From Pirellulales bacterium (GTDB taxonomy: Bacteria > Planctomycetota > Planctomycetia > Pirellulales > JALHPA01): DNA of 43,660 nt. Below are positions 36,093-43,660 of this stretch, in pieces. The DNA lies in the NCBI GenBank assembly GCA_033762255.1, contig JANRLT010000052.1:1-43660 (forward strand), written 5' to 3'. The notes beneath the pieces were generated by a model. It saw only the letters and a program-made list of their open reading frames with translations. It was not told the DNA's origin and did not search any database. The translations under genes and the position numbers were made by a program. Within the stretch, counting starts at the first letter, position 1; each line of letters begins with the position of its first letter.

Positions 36093-36814
36093 GATGCGTC
36101 CGCCAGAAAAGTGGTTTCAGCGTCGCGGATGATAGCGAGGACGTTTTGCGGTGAATCCGCGGCGCGCAGGCCTTCCAACACGTTTGGTGCCACGATTAAG
36201 CGGCTGATGCGTGCCAGGATTTGCAGGTGGGATTTATCCTCCAGCATGCAAATCAAAAAAAACAGATCCGTGGGAATATTGCGGCTATTGCCAAAGGGGA
36301 TGCCGCTAGGCAATCGCCCCAAGGCCACAAAGGCATCCCCCAAGATATGTGTTTGCGGGCGCCGCGCGTGCAACAGCGCGACCCCCTGCTCGAGCGCGGT
36401 GCTTTGCAGTTCTTCGCGGGCCTTAAGCGCGGCGGCCAATTTATCGTTATCCCACACTAGCCCGGTGCGGGCGGCCACCGCCACAATTGCCGGAAAAACC
36501 GCGGGACGGGTGCGGGCGTCCAAATTCAGTTCAATCGCCGCTGGCAGCAGCAACTCCGATAGCGTTAATTGAGCGCCGGCAGTCTGGCTTTGCGGCCCGC
36601 GTAAGACGGTTTCCATATCAGCCAGGTCTTCGGGATTTGAGCCGCCGATTCGCTGTTCGAGCCACTGATGAATTTCTTGTTCGGAAAAACGCCATTCGCC
36701 CCGCAGTCGGCGCGCCGGAATTTGACCCCGCTCGGCGAGGCGCAGCAGTTTATCCGGCGATAAATGCAGATAATCGGCCAAACGCGACAGGTCAAATTCG
36801 GTGCCGGACATCAT
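36089..36814 (-). CDS. HTH plus PTS EIIA (PtsN-like) protein
   Basis: A 241-aa fusion. Residues 6-54 are an excisionase/MerR-type helix-turn-helix (LSRLADYLHLSPDKLLRLAERGQIPARRLRGEWRFSEQEIHQWL). Residues 84-235 are a PTS EIIA type-2 domain with phosphorylatable His149 in GVALLHARRP and LGRLPSGIPFGN. Such EIIA domains act in nitrogen-PTS-type signalling. No EI or HPr is nearby. The ATG at 36814 or the adjacent 36811 is likely; an ATG at 36847 would add 11 residues. Its stop overlaps the receiver-like gene. Confidence 0.82.
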   Translation of the reverse strand: MMSGTEFDLSRLADYLHLSPDKLLRLAERGQIPARRLRGEWRFSEQEIHQWLEQRIGGSNPEDLADMETVLRGPQSQTAGAQLTLSELLLPAAIELNLDARTRPAVFPAIVAVAARTGLVWDNDKLAAALKAREELQSTALEQGVALLHARRPQTHILGDAFVALGRLPSGIPFGNSRNIPTDLFFLICMLEDKSHLQILARISRLIVAPNVLEGLRAADSPQNVLAIIRDAETTFLADAS

Positions 36815-37044
36815 CGACCCGGGGGCAAAAGGGAAAAACACCACCATTTCCTACTGTAACGCCTGCGGGCTTTTTAAGCTAGCAAAGCTGGTCTTTTGCT
36901 AGCATGGCGCGGTCGGCGGCGTTTTATAAAAATGCCCAAAACCAGTCTTGACCCAATTGGTGAAATCTTGAAAATCCCTCCCTCAGTGGACAGATCAGCA
37001 AACCCAGTTGATCGGTCTGTTCCCACCAGGCCTGTCCGTCGGGC

Positions 37045-37051
37045 AAGGAGG
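37045..37051 (+). promoter_or_regulatory. Strong Shine-Dalgarno setting the MurE-like start
   Basis: AAGGAGG, six nt before the ATG at 37058. Most genes in this window have no recognisable ribosome-binding site, so this one strongly favours 37058 over upstream in-frame starts (TTG 36896, ATG 36932). Confidence 0.8.
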
Positions 37052-37057
37052 TCCCGC

Positions 37058-38578
37058 ATGGCACGCTCGCATAAAAAATCCCACCCAGAGATATCGCTGC
37101 GGACGTTGTTTCCGCGGGCGGGTTGGCAGCATTGCCAGGATATCGTCTGCCGCCGCGCGGTTCGTCGCCCGGCGGAGATTCGTTCCGGTGACCTGTATGC
37201 CGTCTTTGAAACCGAAGATGTCGATAGCCTGGCCGGCGCGGTGCAGGCCCGGCAGTTTGGCGCGACAGCGCTGTTGGTGGAGCAGCTTTTGCCCCTTGAT
37301 GTGCCGCAGTGCATTGTGCCCAATGTTCCCGCCGCCTATGCCCGTGTGAGGCAGGCGTTGGCCGGTGATCCGGCGGAAGTTCTCTCCCCGATCGCGGTGG
37401 TCGGTTCCCTGGGTAAGACCGTCGCCTCTTGGTTGATTTCCGGTGTCTTGGGTGAATCCGCCGTGTGTGGATTTCGCGGTACGTTGGGGTGCTCAGATGG
37501 AACCGAGTTTGTTCCGGGCGCGGGGGATGGCGACTGGCCCGCGGATACCGCCCTGTGGCTGGCCGCCTGTGTCAAGGCCAAGGCGACGCATGCGGTCATG
37601 GAGGTTCCTTTTGCGGCACTTGCCCGTCAAGAGTTGGCGGGGTTGGGTTTTTCCGCGATTTGCTTGACGAATCTGTTTCGTCACGCCGGGGAAGACCATG
37701 CCGCCTGGGCGCGCTCGCGCGAAAATTTTACCGCTATCATGAATTTTTTGCGGGCCGGCGGGACTTGTGTCGCCAATATTGATGATCCCTTCTGTCGTGA
37801 ATTGTCCCAGACTCGCGGCGTGCCAGTGTTGACGGTCGCCTTGGGGCGCACCGCGGATGTCACCGCCAGGTTGTTAGAGCGTAGTCTGGCCGAGCAAACG
37901 TTTTTGTTGACCGCCGGAGCGGAAACCGTCCCCGTGCGCACCCGGTTGACGGGGGACGCCCACCTAGAGGCCTGTCTGCTGGCCGCGGGGGTGGGGTTGT
38001 TGCGGGGGTTAAGTTTAGTGGAGATCGCGCGCGGCCTGGAAACGGTGGAGCAGATACCCGGCCGCTGGGAGCGAATCGAGGCGGGACAGCCGTTTGGCGT
38101 GTTTGTGGATGCGGCAAATAACGCCGAGTCGCTTAACTCCACGCTGGAATCGCTGCGCGGCGTGACGGCGGGACGTCTGATTACGGTCTTTGGCACCAAT
38201 GGCGGGGTTCCACTCCGGCAACGCGCCCGGATTGGCCAAACCCTGGAGGCGATGTCGGATCTGGTGGTCATGACCGATGGTTGGCACCCCACGGACGACA
38301 GCGCGGCTTTGGTGCTGGATTTGTTAAAAGGGTGCGAAAGTCTGGAGCAAGTGGTGCGCAAGCCCGATCGGGCCCATGCGATCCGCTGGGCTTTGGCCGA
38401 GGCTCGACCGGGGGATGTTGTGCTGGTCGCGGGTCCCGATAACGGGCCTTTTCCCGGTGTGGAAGGGGGTGACTTATCCCGCGATGACCGAGAGGTAATT
38501 CACAGTTGGTTGGCCGAATATAACCGACATTTTCCCCTGGTCGCAACCAATCGGCAGTCCGCCGCCAAAAATCGTTAG
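37058..38578 (+). CDS. Divergent Mur ligase (MurE-like) with altered catalytic motifs
   Basis: The 506-aa product has MurE layout: an N-domain with IRSGDLYAVFETEDVDSLAGAVQARQFGATALLV (41-74), a P-loop GSLGKT (116-121), a central domain with TNLFRHAGEDHAAWARSRENFTAIMNFL (204-231), and a C-domain with GRWERIEAGQPFGVFVDAANNAESLN (335-360). It has kept the P-loop, but the EVSSHAL His (now EVPFAAL, 182-188), the Lys after the DHLDYH region, DYAHTP (now DAANNA) and the DNPRxE motif (now DGWHPTDD) are lost. It is unlikely to add diaminopimelate or Lys as MurE does. It leads an envelope cluster. Confidence 0.8.
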   Translation: MARSHKKSHPEISLRTLFPRAGWQHCQDIVCRRAVRRPAEIRSGDLYAVFETEDVDSLAGAVQARQFGATALLVEQLLPLDVPQCIVPNVPAAYARVRQALAGDPAEVLSPIAVVGSLGKTVASWLISGVLGESAVCGFRGTLGCSDGTEFVPGAGDGDWPADTALWLAACVKAKATHAVMEVPFAALARQELAGLGFSAICLTNLFRHAGEDHAAWARSRENFTAIMNFLRAGGTCVANIDDPFCRELSQTRGVPVLTVALGRTADVTARLLERSLAEQTFLLTAGAETVPVRTRLTGDAHLEACLLAAGVGLLRGLSLVEIARGLETVEQIPGRWERIEAGQPFGVFVDAANNAESLNSTLESLRGVTAGRLITVFGTNGGVPLRQRARIGQTLEAMSDLVVMTDGWHPTDDSAALVLDLLKGCESLEQVVRKPDRAHAIRWALAEARPGDVVLVAGPDNGPFPGVEGGDLSRDDREVIHSWLAEYNRHFPLVATNRQSAAKNR

Positions 38579-38618
38579 CGGTAAATGGCAAACGCCTGAC
38601 GTACATAGGGATATTTGA

Positions 38619-39104
38619 GTGGAAAGCTGGGTGACCATCGGCGATTTGGAGTTGGCTGTGGGTGGCCGGATGCGCTGGGGGGATTTGCCTCCGCTCCGGG
38701 GTGAGCATACGCCCTTGGGAATGATTCGCGGCAAATTGTCAGAAGTCCTGCCCGGTGATGTTTATTGGCCCTGCGAGTCCTTGGGCGAACGCCCAAATTT
38801 ACTCGCGGAAGAGGCCTACACCCAGGGTGCCCTGGGGGTGGTTATTGCCGGGCGGCGGGTTGTACCCTGGGCTGGTTGCTGGTCCTTGGAGGTGGACTGC
38901 GCGGCGCGGGCGTGGCGGGATTGGCAAGGTTGGCTGGTCCGGCATGCGGCTGCAAACCTAGGAAAAGCCAACAACGCATCCACCCTATATCGATTGGATG
39001 CCGGTCACCGGGCGGAAACTTCGTTTTTTGAAGGGGAGACCGCGCGGCGCGTGGTCTGGAGCCTGGCGCGTCAGGTTGAAGAACTCAAAGAGGCTTGGGA
39101 TTGA
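38619..39104 (+). CDS. Stand-alone MurF N-terminal-domain-like protein
   Basis: The 161-aa product matches only the UDP-sugar-binding N-domain of MurF: WVTIGDLELAVGGRMRWGDLP (4-24), then RGKLSEVLPGDVYWPCESLGERPNLLAEEAYTQGALGVVIAGRRVV for 'SR-V-PGDLFVAL-G---DGH-F---A---GA--VV', and a helix at the end. The ATPase and C-terminal ligase domains are absent, and nothing downstream restores them. The start is a GTG at 38619 (or 38631), 40 nt after the MurE-like gene. It may be a regulatory or scaffold partner of that protein. Confidence 0.65.
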   Translation: MESWVTIGDLELAVGGRMRWGDLPPLRGEHTPLGMIRGKLSEVLPGDVYWPCESLGERPNLLAEEAYTQGALGVVIAGRRVVPWAGCWSLEVDCAARAWRDWQGWLVRHAAANLGKANNASTLYRLDAGHRAETSFFEGETARRVVWSLARQVEELKEAWD

Positions 39105-39315
39105 AATTTGGCCGACATGAATGCTAGCCGCCGGATGGAAATGAGGGCGGGACATTAAAAAATATATTTCGACCATGTGTGTGGATTCCGTTGCTAGCGC
39201 CAAAAGTTTGCGGGAACTTGCGGTGCTCCCCTCCCTCCTGGGTGGAAGTGCACACTGCCGTGCCAGGGTTACTGGGTCAATCCTGTCACGGCGGACTTCG
39301 CAGCGGAATCCAAGA

Positions 39316-39349
39316 CTGAGGCCGGAAAGGCTTGCCTTTCCGGCCTCAG
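39316..39349. repeat. Perfect 16-bp-arm hairpin
   Basis: Arms CTGAGGCCGGAAAGGC and its complement with a 2-nt loop. No T-run follows. Confidence 0.85.
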
Positions 39350-39363
39350 GGGACCACGGTGTC

Positions 39364-39390
39364 GGGGTGCGGCGGGCTGCGCCGCACCCC
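39364..39390. repeat. Perfect 10-bp-arm hairpin
   Basis: Arms GGGGTGCGGC and its complement around a 7-nt loop, 14 nt after the preceding hairpin. Confidence 0.8.
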
Positions 39391-39619
39391 ACAGCCGATA
39401 TCTCTTCATCAGCTTGCGGGTATTTGGACAGAGGGATCTGCGGTCTGAATTACCCGGCCGCCAAGCCGGAAAACAACCCGCCAATCCCCCTGCGGGAGAC
39501 CGATCCCTGGACGGCACTGGCCAAAATGTTCAAAATTGGTCATAACTGGGGATTACTGTTCCTCGGTTTTAGGTGTCCAACGTTCCCACATTACGCAACC
39601 ACTTTTGCCGTTATTTCGC

Positions 39620-40498
39620 ATGCCGTTGCTTACCGGTTTTGAAAAAATCGTCCGCCAGCAAGAACTGCTCGCCCCGCATACGTGGTTTGGGTTAGGCGGA
39701 AATGCGGAATTTTTCGCCGAACCAAATTCACTCGAGGAATTAGCCGCACTGGTGCGCCGTGCCCAGGATGAGCAACTTCCGGTCCGAATTCTGGGGGGCG
39801 GGTCAAACATTCTTGTCCGTGATGAAGGGGTAAAGGGAGTCGTGGTGCGGCTTTCGGCCCCCGCTTTTTTACAATTGCGCGCATTCAAACATGGCGTTTC
39901 GGCGGGTGGGGGGGTAAAGCTGGGGCAACTCATCTCACTGGCGGTGCGCGAGGGCTTTGGCGGATTGGAATCGCTGGTGGGAATACCCGGCACGGTGGGA
40001 GGGGCTTTGCATGGCAATGCGGGGGGGCAATCGGGCGATATTGGCCAATTTACCCAACGCGCCACGGTTTTGACCCGCCGGGGGGAGATTTTAGTTCGTG
40101 AACGAAAGGACTTGGTGTTTGCCTCGCGCCAAAGCAGCCTCGACGAACTGGTGATCCTGGATGCTGAATTTGTCATGGAGCGAGAAAATCCCGAAGAACT
40201 TACCAAGCGGATGCAAAAACAGTGGATCATGAAAAAAGCGGTCCAACCGATGGGCCATCAAAACACCGGTCAGATCTTTAAGAATCCCCGCGGGGTGGAT
40301 GCCGGGCAATTGATCGAACAAGCCGGCTTAAAGGGAGCCCGCGTGGGAAATGTCGAGGTCAATGACCGCCACGCCAATTTTTTTGTCGCGGAGCCAGCGG
40401 CCACCACGGCCGAGGTATTGCGTTTAATCGATTTTGTGCGGGATAAGGTGCTGGAAAGAGTGGGGGTCGAGTTGGAATTGGAAATTGAAATTTGGTAA
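39620..40498 (+). CDS. murB: UDP-N-acetylenolpyruvoylglucosamine reductase MurB
   Basis: FAD enzyme that reduces UDP-GlcNAc-enolpyruvate to UDP-MurNAc in peptidoglycan synthesis. Motifs are NTWFGLGG-like HTWFGLGGNAEFFAEP (20-35), FAD-binding ILGGGSNILV (57-66), GIPGTVGGALHGNAGG (121-136), ASRQSSLD (the 'YR-S' region) and FKNPRGVDAGQLIEQAGLKG (220-239). At 292 aa it is the shorter form. The proton-donor Ser/Cys before FKNP (GSFFKNP in E. coli) is Gln218. The ATG at 39620 begins at the family start. Confidence 0.92.
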   Translation: MPLLTGFEKIVRQQELLAPHTWFGLGGNAEFFAEPNSLEELAALVRRAQDEQLPVRILGGGSNILVRDEGVKGVVVRLSAPAFLQLRAFKHGVSAGGGVKLGQLISLAVREGFGGLESLVGIPGTVGGALHGNAGGQSGDIGQFTQRATVLTRRGEILVRERKDLVFASRQSSLDELVILDAEFVMERENPEELTKRMQKQWIMKKAVQPMGHQNTGQIFKNPRGVDAGQLIEQAGLKGARVGNVEVNDRHANFFVAEPAATTAEVLRLIDFVRDKVLERVGVELELEIEIW

Positions 40499-40528
40499 CG
40501 GCGGACACTGGCAACTTTTGGGCGGCGC

Positions 40529-40535
40529 AAGGAGG
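40529..40535 (+). promoter_or_regulatory. Shine-Dalgarno setting a TTG start
   Basis: AAGGAGG with a 6-nt spacer before TTG 40542, the same motif and spacing as for the MurE-like gene. It decides the start of the FtsQ-like gene, for which no ATG is in frame near the membrane helix. Confidence 0.75.
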
Positions 40536-40541
40536 CGGGCC

Positions 40542-41462
40542 TTGGCAAAAGCAAAAATAACAAATTCAGATCCACCGCCCGCTGGCCCAGGTATCCTTTC
40601 CCGCGCGAAAGGTTGGTTGTCCGCCAGTGGCGGAACGCTGTTGGTGTTTCTGTTGGCGGGTGGTGCGGTTTGGGCCTTGTGGCAAAATGTGCGGCACTCT
40701 GTGCTGGCCAGGCAAGATTACTTGCTAGAACCGCGGGAAGTGCGGATTACCCCCCTGCCCCCCTGGATTCGGACCGATATCAAGTCCGAGGCGCTGCGCG
40801 CGGCGAGTTTGGACCCCCCGCTGTCCCTCTTGGACGAAAAATTGCCGCAACGACTCGAACGGGCGTTGGCGTTACATCCTTGGGTGGAACGGGTGAATCG
40901 GGTGCAGTTGCGTTATCCAGCGGCGGTGGAAATTGAGCTGATCTACCGCCAACCCGTGGCCATGCTGGAGGTGTCAGAGGGCTTGTTGCCTGTGGATAAA
41001 AATTGCGTTATTTTGCCCACCGCCGATTTTACGCCGCTGGACACCAAAAATTATCTGCGGTTAGCCGGATTACCCTTTACCCAAACGGTGACCGCCGGCA
41101 GTGTCTGGAACGAGCCGTTGGCCAAAAGCGCGGTGCAACTAGCCGTCCGCTTGCAAGATGTGCGAATACCCGCCAAACTAAGCAAAATATCCTGGGTGCC
41201 GGCCCCCCATGCGGCGCGCGATTGGGAGCGGCAGTTCGTTCTGGAGACCCAAACGGGCAAACAACTTATTTGGGGCGAGCCAATCGGCCGCGAGCAACCA
41301 GGTGAACCGGATGCCACGGCTAAACTGGCGGCACTGCAAAAAATCCTCTCCGCTCCGGCGGGATTAGAGGGACTGCTGGAGCTAATGAATTTGGACCTGA
41401 GCCAACCCCAAAACTGGCCCGCGGAGCTGCGCCTGTCCACTAATTCCCGTCGCCTGCCTTAA
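40542..41462 (+). CDS. ftsQ: FtsQ-like cell-division/POTRA protein
   Basis: The 306-aa protein has a short basic cytoplasmic tail, one transmembrane helix (about 29-47, GGTLLVFLLAGGAVWALW), and a POTRA-like region (70-140) with LDEKLPQRLERALALHPWVERVNRVQLRYPAAVEIELIYRQPVAMLEV, the FtsQ/DivIB pattern 'L---HPWV---V-R--P--L-I-----P-A'. Its place directly after murB is the classical one. The start is TTG 40542, set by a consensus ribosome-binding site. Overall similarity is moderate, as is usual for FtsQ. Confidence 0.75.
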   Translation: MAKAKITNSDPPPAGPGILSRAKGWLSASGGTLLVFLLAGGAVWALWQNVRHSVLARQDYLLEPREVRITPLPPWIRTDIKSEALRAASLDPPLSLLDEKLPQRLERALALHPWVERVNRVQLRYPAAVEIELIYRQPVAMLEVSEGLLPVDKNCVILPTADFTPLDTKNYLRLAGLPFTQTVTAGSVWNEPLAKSAVQLAVRLQDVRIPAKLSKISWVPAPHAARDWERQFVLETQTGKQLIWGEPIGREQPGEPDATAKLAALQKILSAPAGLEGLLELMNLDLSQPQNWPAELRLSTNSRRLP

Positions 41463-41507
41463 TTATTCATAAATAATGATGCGCTAAACATAAATTCATG
41501 GCCCCCG

Positions 41508-42041
41508 ATGTCCGTAGATACCTCTCCACGCAATCCCACCCCCCAATACCAGCCGATCCTGCATGTCGCGCTGTACCATCCCGAGATCCCCTACAACACG
41601 GGTAATATCGGCCGGAGTTGCGTGGCCGTGGGGGCCAAGCTGTGGTTGATCGAACCGCTGGGATTTCAGATCAATGACTATTACTTGCGCCGCGCGGGAT
41701 TGGATTATTGGGAACTGCTAGAGTGGGAAATCGTCCCCTCGTGGGAGGCCTTGGTCCAAAAACTGCCTGCCGCTCGATATTGGCTGCTAACCAAATATGG
41801 CACGCGGCATTATACAGAAGTTAGCTACCAGCCGGGGGACGTGCTAGTCTTTGGTAGCGAATCCAGTGGTTTGCCCCCGGAACTGGTGCGGGAACGCGCG
41901 GACAGCGCCTTGCGTATTCCCATGCGGCCAGAGATGCGCAGCCTGAACCTTAGCAACACCGCCGCCATATTGATGTACGAAGCGCTCCGCCAGTGGTCGG
42001 TGGAGGATACGGACAGCCTGCCGCGAATGGGGATTCGCTGA
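41508..42041 (+). CDS. trmL: tRNA (cytidine(34)-2'-O)-methyltransferase TrmL
   Basis: SPOUT methyltransferase acting on the wobble base of tRNA-Leu. Motifs are HVALYHPEIPYNTGNIGRSCVAVGAKLWLIEPLGF (19-53), VFGSESSGLPPELV (113-126, SAM knot) and IPMRPEMRSLNLSNTAAILMYEALRQW (137-163). At 177 aa it has slightly above normal length owing to a short N-terminal extension. It follows the envelope cluster by 45 nt. Confidence 0.94.
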   Translation: MSVDTSPRNPTPQYQPILHVALYHPEIPYNTGNIGRSCVAVGAKLWLIEPLGFQINDYYLRRAGLDYWELLEWEIVPSWEALVQKLPAARYWLLTKYGTRHYTEVSYQPGDVLVFGSESSGLPPELVRERADSALRIPMRPEMRSLNLSNTAAILMYEALRQWSVEDTDSLPRMGIR

Positions 42042-42059
42042 GCAAGCGGCGCGTTGGTT

Positions 42060-43418
42060 TTAATTCTTCGCTGGCTGAATGAGCAGATCAATCTTGCCCG
42101 GCTGGCAAAGCTTGTTCATTTCCACGGTAAGTGACTGGCATTTTTCCCGCATTTCCGACAGGGAAAGTCCCGCGGCAATTCCCGGACGCTGATGACCCAC
42201 TTCGCTGAGCCAAGCCAGTTTTTGCAACTCGCTAGATTGCCTACAGATCTTCAAAAGTTCGCGCGCGGTTTGTTGGCGCGGCGTGTCTAAATAAGTGTCC
42301 AGATTAATCCCCGCGGCCAGTTCCTCATGGGTGACCATGGATAAGATTTGCTCGTTCCAGCAGAGATTGTACTTGCCAGGTTCCAGTCCGGTGATCTTTA
42401 TGATCTGCGCATTCCAGCGGGCGGCGCGAGCGACGGGTACTAACTCTTTGGACCAGGTAGTCTCCTGGGGAAAAGGAGGGTGGGCGGTATAAAGGATCCG
42501 CAGCGCCGGGCCGGTGTGCTGAATGTCCAGATCGGCGGGCATGGTGGCGCGGGGCGCATTGTCAGGTTGGGCAACTTCCCGCCGCGAGGCGTCGTATTCC
42601 ACCCGCGTTGTGAGCGGCACGATCCGTAATGTCTCCAGCACGTTTTCCGCCACCAGCCAATGACCAGCGGAATCAAAGTGTATGCCATCCCCCGCCAGAT
42701 TCACGGTGGCTTTCTTTTGCCGCGCTTCCCGCCAGGCACGGGTCAGGCTTTGATGCAGATCCACCACCGGCAAGTCCGGTCGTGCCCGGTTTTGCAGCCA
42801 CGTGGAATAACCTTGCAAGACCTGGTCGTAATCCCGATACGGCGTCTTGTAGCCGTAATCGGCGGCCCCCGCCGGTAGCGCGCTGGGAAGTTCCTGGCCG
42901 GTAAAAGGGGGTGGTGTCATTAAAATGAGCTTGGCTCCGCTTTGCTGCACGACATGAATCAACTGTTCCATTCCTTGCTCGTACGCTCGTTGCCGATCCT
43001 TCCCAGGAGGCCAATAAATCCCGTCATTCATTCCATAACATGCAAAGACCACGTCCGGCTTGATTTTTTGCAGCGCGCGTTCCAACCGTTCATGCACATT
43101 AGGACGTGGAAATGGATGATCCCGCTCGGTCAGGCCGGTTACCCCCTCGCTGGGGAGACCATGATTGATAAATTGCCAGGTGTTATCCGGATGACGAATT
43201 TTCAGACACGTTTGCAACATCGCCACGTAATCCCCGGAAAACGTATTGCTATCTCCTAAAAATAAGAGGATGGCTCCCGGTTTGAGGTCCGGTTCCGCGG
43301 CGACGGCTTTAATAGCCGGACTCCACACGGCCCCGATGATGCTAATCATCAAAGCTAGACATGCCGAAAGAATGCGACTGCGAACGGCGAACGGCAGGGG
43401 GGTTGGCTGGTGCATCAT
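42060..43418 (-). CDS. Secreted SGNH/GDSL-family hydrolase
   Basis: The 452-aa product has a signal peptide (1-41, cut after AVA) and an SGNH domain: Ser57 in LGDSNTFSG, Gly in NHGLPSEGV, Asn131 in YGMNDGIYW, and the Asp-His pair in GDGIHFDSAGHWL. This is the layout of lipases and carbohydrate esterases in planctomycetes, often found with sulfatases. The C-terminal 200 residues have no recognised catalytic motifs and are probably an accessory region. Substrate unknown. Converges on trmL with an 18-nt gap. Confidence 0.9.
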   Translation of the reverse strand: MMHQPTPLPFAVRSRILSACLALMISIIGAVWSPAIKAVAAEPDLKPGAILLFLGDSNTFSGDYVAMLQTCLKIRHPDNTWQFINHGLPSEGVTGLTERDHPFPRPNVHERLERALQKIKPDVVFACYGMNDGIYWPPGKDRQRAYEQGMEQLIHVVQQSGAKLILMTPPPFTGQELPSALPAGAADYGYKTPYRDYDQVLQGYSTWLQNRARPDLPVVDLHQSLTRAWREARQKKATVNLAGDGIHFDSAGHWLVAENVLETLRIVPLTTRVEYDASRREVAQPDNAPRATMPADLDIQHTGPALRILYTAHPPFPQETTWSKELVPVARAARWNAQIIKITGLEPGKYNLCWNEQILSMVTHEELAAGINLDTYLDTPRQQTARELLKICRQSSELQKLAWLSEVGHQRPGIAAGLSLSEMREKCQSLTVEMNKLCQPGKIDLLIQPAKN

Positions 43419-43579
43419 GGCTGCTTGAGTGGCGGAAAGGGGGGTGGTGGGAGTACCGGAGCTTTATCATAAACGATTGCCAGTCATAAGTTTACAGATT
43501 TTCCACTCCTTTTGTGGCGAGAAAGGATTAAGATACATATGAACGAGGCATGTTCAGCAGATTTTTCCTGGAAAAACTT

Positions 43580-43660
43580 ATGAAAACTGTTGTCACGGGG
43601 GGAACGGGTTTTGTCGGGCCGCGGTTATTGCGATTGTTGGAGCAGCCAACAGTTTTAACC
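43580..43660 (+). CDS. NAD-dependent epimerase/dehydratase, N-terminus only (partial)
   Basis: The 27 visible codons read MKTVVTGGTGFVGPRLLRLLEQPTVLT. TGGTGFVG is the extended-SDR nucleotide-binding motif (TGxxGxxG), as in sugar epimerases and TIGR01777-type proteins. An in-frame ATG at 43550 would add ten residues; GGAAA lies 8 nt before 43580. The rest runs off the window, so the subfamily cannot be determined. Confidence 0.8.
   Translation, partial: MKTVVTGGTGFVGPRLLRLLEQPTVLT

Larger units (their letters stand above)
39105..39619. other. 515-nt gap with two strong hairpins
   Basis: Apart from the two inverted repeats listed separately (39316-39349, 39364-39390), nothing is supported. 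A reading frame from 39175 runs through both hairpins and into murB out of phase, and shows no family-like features. Confidence 0.6.

Noticed and set aside
36896-37057. N-terminal extension of the MurE-like protein from TTG 36896
   Set aside because: A consensus ribosome-binding site fixes the ATG at 37058, and the extension is Arg-rich with no domain.
39175-39642. 155-codon frame ahead of murB
   Set aside because: It reads through two perfect hairpins and into murB out of phase; no conserved features.

Overview
The window looks like a chromosomal segment of a planctomycete, most likely of the Pirellulales type. The support is a PEP-CTERM-tailed secreted protease, several Gfo/Idh/MocA-type proteins, a DUF4202 protein, a Gram-negative-type envelope (LpxL-like acyltransferase, lipoproteins) with peptidoglycan genes, mostly weak Shine-Dalgarno sequences, and intergenic DNA full of short dispersed palindromes. 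This assignment is inference from gene content; no rRNA, tRNA or CRISPR array was seen.

Layout. 1-516: the 5' end of an IS5-family transposase enters from the left edge and interrupts an AT-rich gene for a small DUF3592-like membrane protein. 658-3761 (minus): hslVU protease operon, a repeat-rich gap, and a free-standing acyltransferase domain related to 2-oxoacid dehydrogenase E2. 4003-8502 (plus): isochorismatase-like hydrolase, class V aminotransferase, DUF4202 protein, ispG (isoprenoid MEP pathway) and a small Rieske protein. 9124-11807: a HExxH lipoprotein, then two minus-strand genes (double GNAT protein; MGMT-like protein without the acceptor Cys). 12006-18315 (plus): rimO, pgsA, CPBP protease, Gfo/Idh/MocA oxidoreductase, a block of duplicated repeats, and cinA. 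18330-25883: ppa, a CPA2 antiporter, an LpxL-like acyltransferase, a proline-rich lipoprotein, a membrane-anchored degenerate Gfo/Idh protein, a four-helix membrane protein and a subtilisin with a PEP-CTERM tail. 26145-32502: an ImmA-like protein behind a promoter with a palindromic operator, an acyltransferase-3, a secreted coiled-coil protein, an M48 protease, a CbiA/CobB-like protein and a small helical protein. 32859-36814: pdxJ, a ketosynthase-like protein, and a translationally coupled pair (HTH-EIIA protein plus a receiver-like protein). 37058-42041 (plus): an envelope cluster (MurE-like, MurF N-domain-like, murB, FtsQ-like) followed by trmL. The right end holds an SGNH hydrolase and the start of an NAD-dependent epimerase.

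The most unusual theme is how many proteins keep a known enzyme fold while key residues are replaced. The ketosynthase-like protein has D/Q/N in place of C/H/H. The CbiA/CobB-like protein lacks both the P-loop and the amidotransferase Cys. The MurE-like protein keeps GKT but lost most other catalytic motifs and sits beside a MurF N-domain with no ATPase. The MGMT-like protein has PYWR instead of PCHR. The Gfo/Idh-like membrane protein lacks the EKP lysine. CinA has a broken C-terminal motif, and MurB has Gln at the proton-donor position. These residue assignments come from motif alignment by eye and need profile alignments and structure predictions to confirm.
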